DNA of 7,595 bases from Bacteroidales bacterium. GTDB taxonomy: Bacteria; Bacteroidota; Bacteroidia; Bacteroidales; GCA-2748055. The position numbers and the translations under genes were made by a program. Shown here in pieces: positions 5,690-7,595 of this stretch (position 1 is the stretch's first letter; each line of letters starts with the position of its first letter). The DNA lies in contig JAOZLK010000199.1 in NCBI GenBank assembly GCA_029934875.1, positions 1 through 7,595 on the forward strand, in the 5' to 3' direction. The notes under the pieces were generated by a model. The model was not told the DNA's origin and did not search any database. It was given only the letters and a program-made list of their open reading frames with translations.

Positions 5690-7570
5690 ATGGAAGTCAG
5701 GATATCAGCAGTAATTGTCACCTATAACGAGGAAAGGGACATCGAAAGGTGTCTTACATCACTTGTGGGTGTGGCAGACGAGATTGTTGTTGTGGATAGC
5801 TATTCCACCGATCGTACCGAGGAGATTTGTAGATCTTTTAATGTAAAATTTCTCAAACATCGCTTTTTCGGGTACATTGAGCAGAAGAACTGGGCCCTTC
5901 TCCAGGCCTCCTCGCGCTATATTCTCTCCATTGATGCCGATGAAGCTCTCTCCTTAGAGCTTCGGAAATCGATTCTTGAGGTGAAAAAAGCGTGGACCCA
6001 GGACGGCTACTCTTTCAACAGGCTTAATTCTTACTGTGGCAAATTGATTCGGCATACCAGCTGGTATCCCGACAGGAAGCTGCGTCTGCTGGATTCGAGA
6101 AAAGGCTCCTGGGGGGGGACTAATCCGCACGACCAACTTAGATTGTCAGACGGATGTACTCAAAAACGCCTCAGGGGAGATTTGCTGCACTACTCCTATT
6201 ATTCCGTTCCCGAGCATATAGAGAAAATTAACAGGTTTTCCACAATCGTGTCAGAGTCTATGTTCAGAAGGGGCACCCGCGCACCCATGTATAAGCTTAT
6301 ACTGCATCCACTCTGGCGTTTCTTCAAGGATTTTCTTGTGAAGGGGGGAATCTGGGAAGGCTATTTCGGCCTTATTATCAGTGCCAATTCTTCCTATGAG
6401 GTTTTTCTTAAATATGTCAAGCTAAGAAATTTATACCAGGAGCAGAGGCAGAGTCAGCGACAGACCATCTGTCTTTTTAACCTGGCAAGTGCCTGGGGAG
6501 GGGGTGAGAAGTGGCATGTTGATGTGGCAGCCAACCTAATTGCAAGGGGATATAAGGTCATTTTCATTTCCTCACCCGGGAGCCCAACATCAAAGAGAAT
6601 GGATGAGCTTGGGGTGCCCGGATATCAACTCAGGATATCGAACCTGGGTTTTCTGAATCCCGTAACTGTTCTGAGGCTGGTGAAAATTTTCAAAAAGGAA
6701 AAGGTGCTTTCAGTGGTTACAAGCCTGCCCAACGATATGAAGGTTGCCAGCATTTCCGGCAGGGTGGCCGGCGTTCCTAAAATTTTATACCGCAGGGGTA
6801 GTGCAATTCCAATCAGGAATTCCATTTCTAACCGCTTCCTGCTCCGAAAGCTTGTGACAAAAATCATTGCCAATTCACTGGAGGTGAAAAGGACCATTCT
6901 GGCCAACAACAAAATGTTGGTTCCCGAGGACAAGATAAGTATAGTTTACAATGGTGTGAACCTGGCCTCCTTCAACTCAGGTAACAAAAAACTGTATCAA
7001 GCCAGAGATCAGGAAATTGTCCTGGGAAGTGCAGGCAGGTTATCAGAAGAGAAGGGGCATATGCATCTTATTGACCTGATGAAAGTTTTGGACAAAAGTA
7101 ATTACAGGTTTAAGTTACTTATTGCAGGCAAGGGAAAGTTGATGGAGCCTCTAATGAAAAAAGCCAGGGAACTGGGCATGGATGAACGGATCGAATTCAT
7201 GGGATTTGTCCAGGATATGCCTGCATTCTTTAATTCTCTTGATATATTCCTGCTTCCTTCGAGGTACGAGGGATTCAGCAATGCCGTTATTGAAGCCATG
7301 GCCTGCTCAAAGCCTGTAATTTCCTTCGATGTAGGGTCAACCCGAGAAGTCATTGACCACCGCATCTCGGGCTTTGTTGGAAGGGGTAACAGTGTGGATG
7401 AAATGGCCGGTTGGATTCTTGAAATGGCTGGAAATGAGTTGCTTCGAAAAGAGATAGGAATGAAAGCCCGGGAGAGGATTGAGTTGGATTTTACTTTCGA
7501 ACGCGGGCTCGAAGAGATCATTACCCTGCTTAGCGGCCCAGCCAATTCATCGCTTAGCCCAAATCGCTGA
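5690..7570 (+). CDS. Two-domain glycosyltransferase: GT2 (WaaE/KdtX-like) fused to GT4
   Basis: The 626-residue product joins two sugar transferases in one frame. Residues 1 to about 248 are a GT-A, family GT2 domain: SAVIVTYNEERDIERCL (6-22), VVVDSYSTD (33-41), the metal-binding SIDADE (80-85) and WGGTNPHDQL (141-150). It resembles LPS-core enzymes of the WaaE/KdtX type and ends in the family-typical SYEVFLKYVKLR (235-246). A Gln-rich linker (250-258) leads into a GT-B, family GT4 domain: ICLFNLASAWGGGEKWH (260-276), AGRLSEEKG (448-456) and the EX7E motif Glu527/Glu535 in YEGFSNAVIEAM. Each half has the length of a free-standing enzyme. No Met codon lies near the start of the GT4 half, so it cannot be made separately from an obvious ATG. 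No signal peptide is seen; it probably works at the cytoplasmic face of the inner membrane. Donor and acceptor sugars cannot be read from the sequence; a role in LPS core or surface glycan is inferred. It is the third gene of the tdk operon. Confidence 0.9.
   Translation: MEVRISAVIVTYNEERDIERCLTSLVGVADEIVVVDSYSTDRTEEICRSFNVKFLKHRFFGYIEQKNWALLQASSRYILSIDADEALSLELRKSILEVKKAWTQDGYSFNRLNSYCGKLIRHTSWYPDRKLRLLDSRKGSWGGTNPHDQLRLSDGCTQKRLRGDLLHYSYYSVPEHIEKINRFSTIVSESMFRRGTRAPMYKLILHPLWRFFKDFLVKGGIWEGYFGLIISANSSYEVFLKYVKLRNLYQEQRQSQRQTICLFNLASAWGGGEKWHVDVAANLIARGYKVIFISSPGSPTSKRMDELGVPGYQLRISNLGFLNPVTVLRLVKIFKKEKVLSVVTSLPNDMKVASISGRVAGVPKILYRRGSAIPIRNSISNRFLLRKLVTKIIANSLEVKRTILANNKMLVPEDKISIVYNGVNLASFNSGNKKLYQARDQEIVLGSAGRLSEEKGHMHLIDLMKVLDKSNYRFKLLIAGKGKLMEPLMKKARELGMDERIEFMGFVQDMPAFFNSLDIFLLPSRYEGFSNAVIEAMACSKPVISFDVGSTREVIDHRISGFVGRGNSVDEMAGWILEMAGNELLRKEIGMKARERIELDFTFERGLEEIITLLSGPANSSLSPNR
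6111..6118 (+). repeat. G8 homopolymer in the glycosyltransferase gene
   Basis: Eight consecutive G span codons Trp141-Gly142-Gly143 (TGG GGG GGG) in the conserved WGGTNPHD motif of the GT2 domain. With nine G the next codons are GAC TAA, stopping after 144 residues. With seven G the frame runs 33 more codons to TAG at 6219-6221, giving 176 residues. The present length is therefore the ON state of a possible slippage switch. Confidence 0.9.
6437..6463 (+). repeat. CAGNNN hexanucleotide-periodic linker
   Basis: CAG codons alternate with other codons five times, giving Q-E-Q-R-Q-S-Q-R-Q at residues 250-258. The stretch sits exactly between the end of the GT2 domain and the first strand of the GT4 domain, so it is the inter-domain linker. 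Confidence 0.8.
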
Positions 7571-7595
7571 TGCGTTCCAGTTTATGAAGGTCCAG
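7571..7595. other. Window edge, gene content unresolved
   Basis: Twenty-five bases follow the glycosyltransferase stop. Rightward, ATG at 7584 opens MKVQ to the edge. Leftward, two frames could be C-termini of a convergent gene overlapping the glycosyltransferase end: one reads LDLHKLERISDLG then TAA at 7556-7554, the other WTFINWNASAIWAKR then TGA at 7549-7547. None can be chosen from so little sequence, and no terminator hairpin is seen. Confidence 0.3.

Noticed and set aside
7102..7545. 147-codon leftward open frame opposite the GT4 domain
   Set aside because: It lies wholly antisense to conserved GT4 motifs, and its Ser/Ile/Pro-rich translation has no recognisable domain.

Overview
The window looks like chromosomal DNA from a member of the Bacteroidota, probably the Bacteroidales/Marinilabiliales side. 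The evidence is a single-polypeptide MurF-alanine racemase fusion (a hallmark of this phylum), a thymidine kinase with the phylum-typical N-terminus, mostly weak or absent Shine-Dalgarno sequences, and two exact matches to the Bacteroidota -7 promoter consensus TAnnTTTG. I see no mobile element, CRISPR array, tRNA or rRNA.

Layout. Bases 1-90 carry the signal-peptide end of a leftward gene that runs off the window. A 253-base divergent intergenic region (91-343) follows, holding one good promoter candidate. A rightward gene (344-1243) encodes a DUF2807/'head GIN' beta-solenoid lipoprotein with about ten GSG turns. It meets, tail to tail and with stop codons overlapping, a leftward two-gene operon: a conserved Bacteroidota protein of unknown function (1931-2575), then rsmI (1240-1929), one base apart. 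A 68-base divergent region (2576-2643) separates this from a tight rightward operon: tdk (2644-3225), murF-alr (3232-5688) and a two-domain GT2-GT4 glycosyltransferase (5690-7570). The gaps in that operon are 6 and 1 bases.

How the genes fit together. The rightward operon joins thymidine salvage to cell-envelope synthesis. The alanine racemase half makes D-Ala. D-Ala-D-Ala, made by Ddl encoded elsewhere, is then added to the UDP-MurNAc-tripeptide by the MurF half. The last gene probably adds two sugars to lipopolysaccharide core or another surface glycan. The leftward operon carries 16S rRNA methylation (RsmI) and an uncharacterised partner. The DUF2807 protein and the partial gene are exported products.

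Most interesting points: the glycosyltransferase gene is an in-frame fusion of two enzymes usually encoded separately, with no start codon for the second half. It carries a run of eight G at a conserved acceptor-side motif, where gain or loss of one G would end translation and remove the whole GT4 half. Its linker is a regular CAGNNN repeat. I found no convincing wholly new system; most genes belong to recognisable families.
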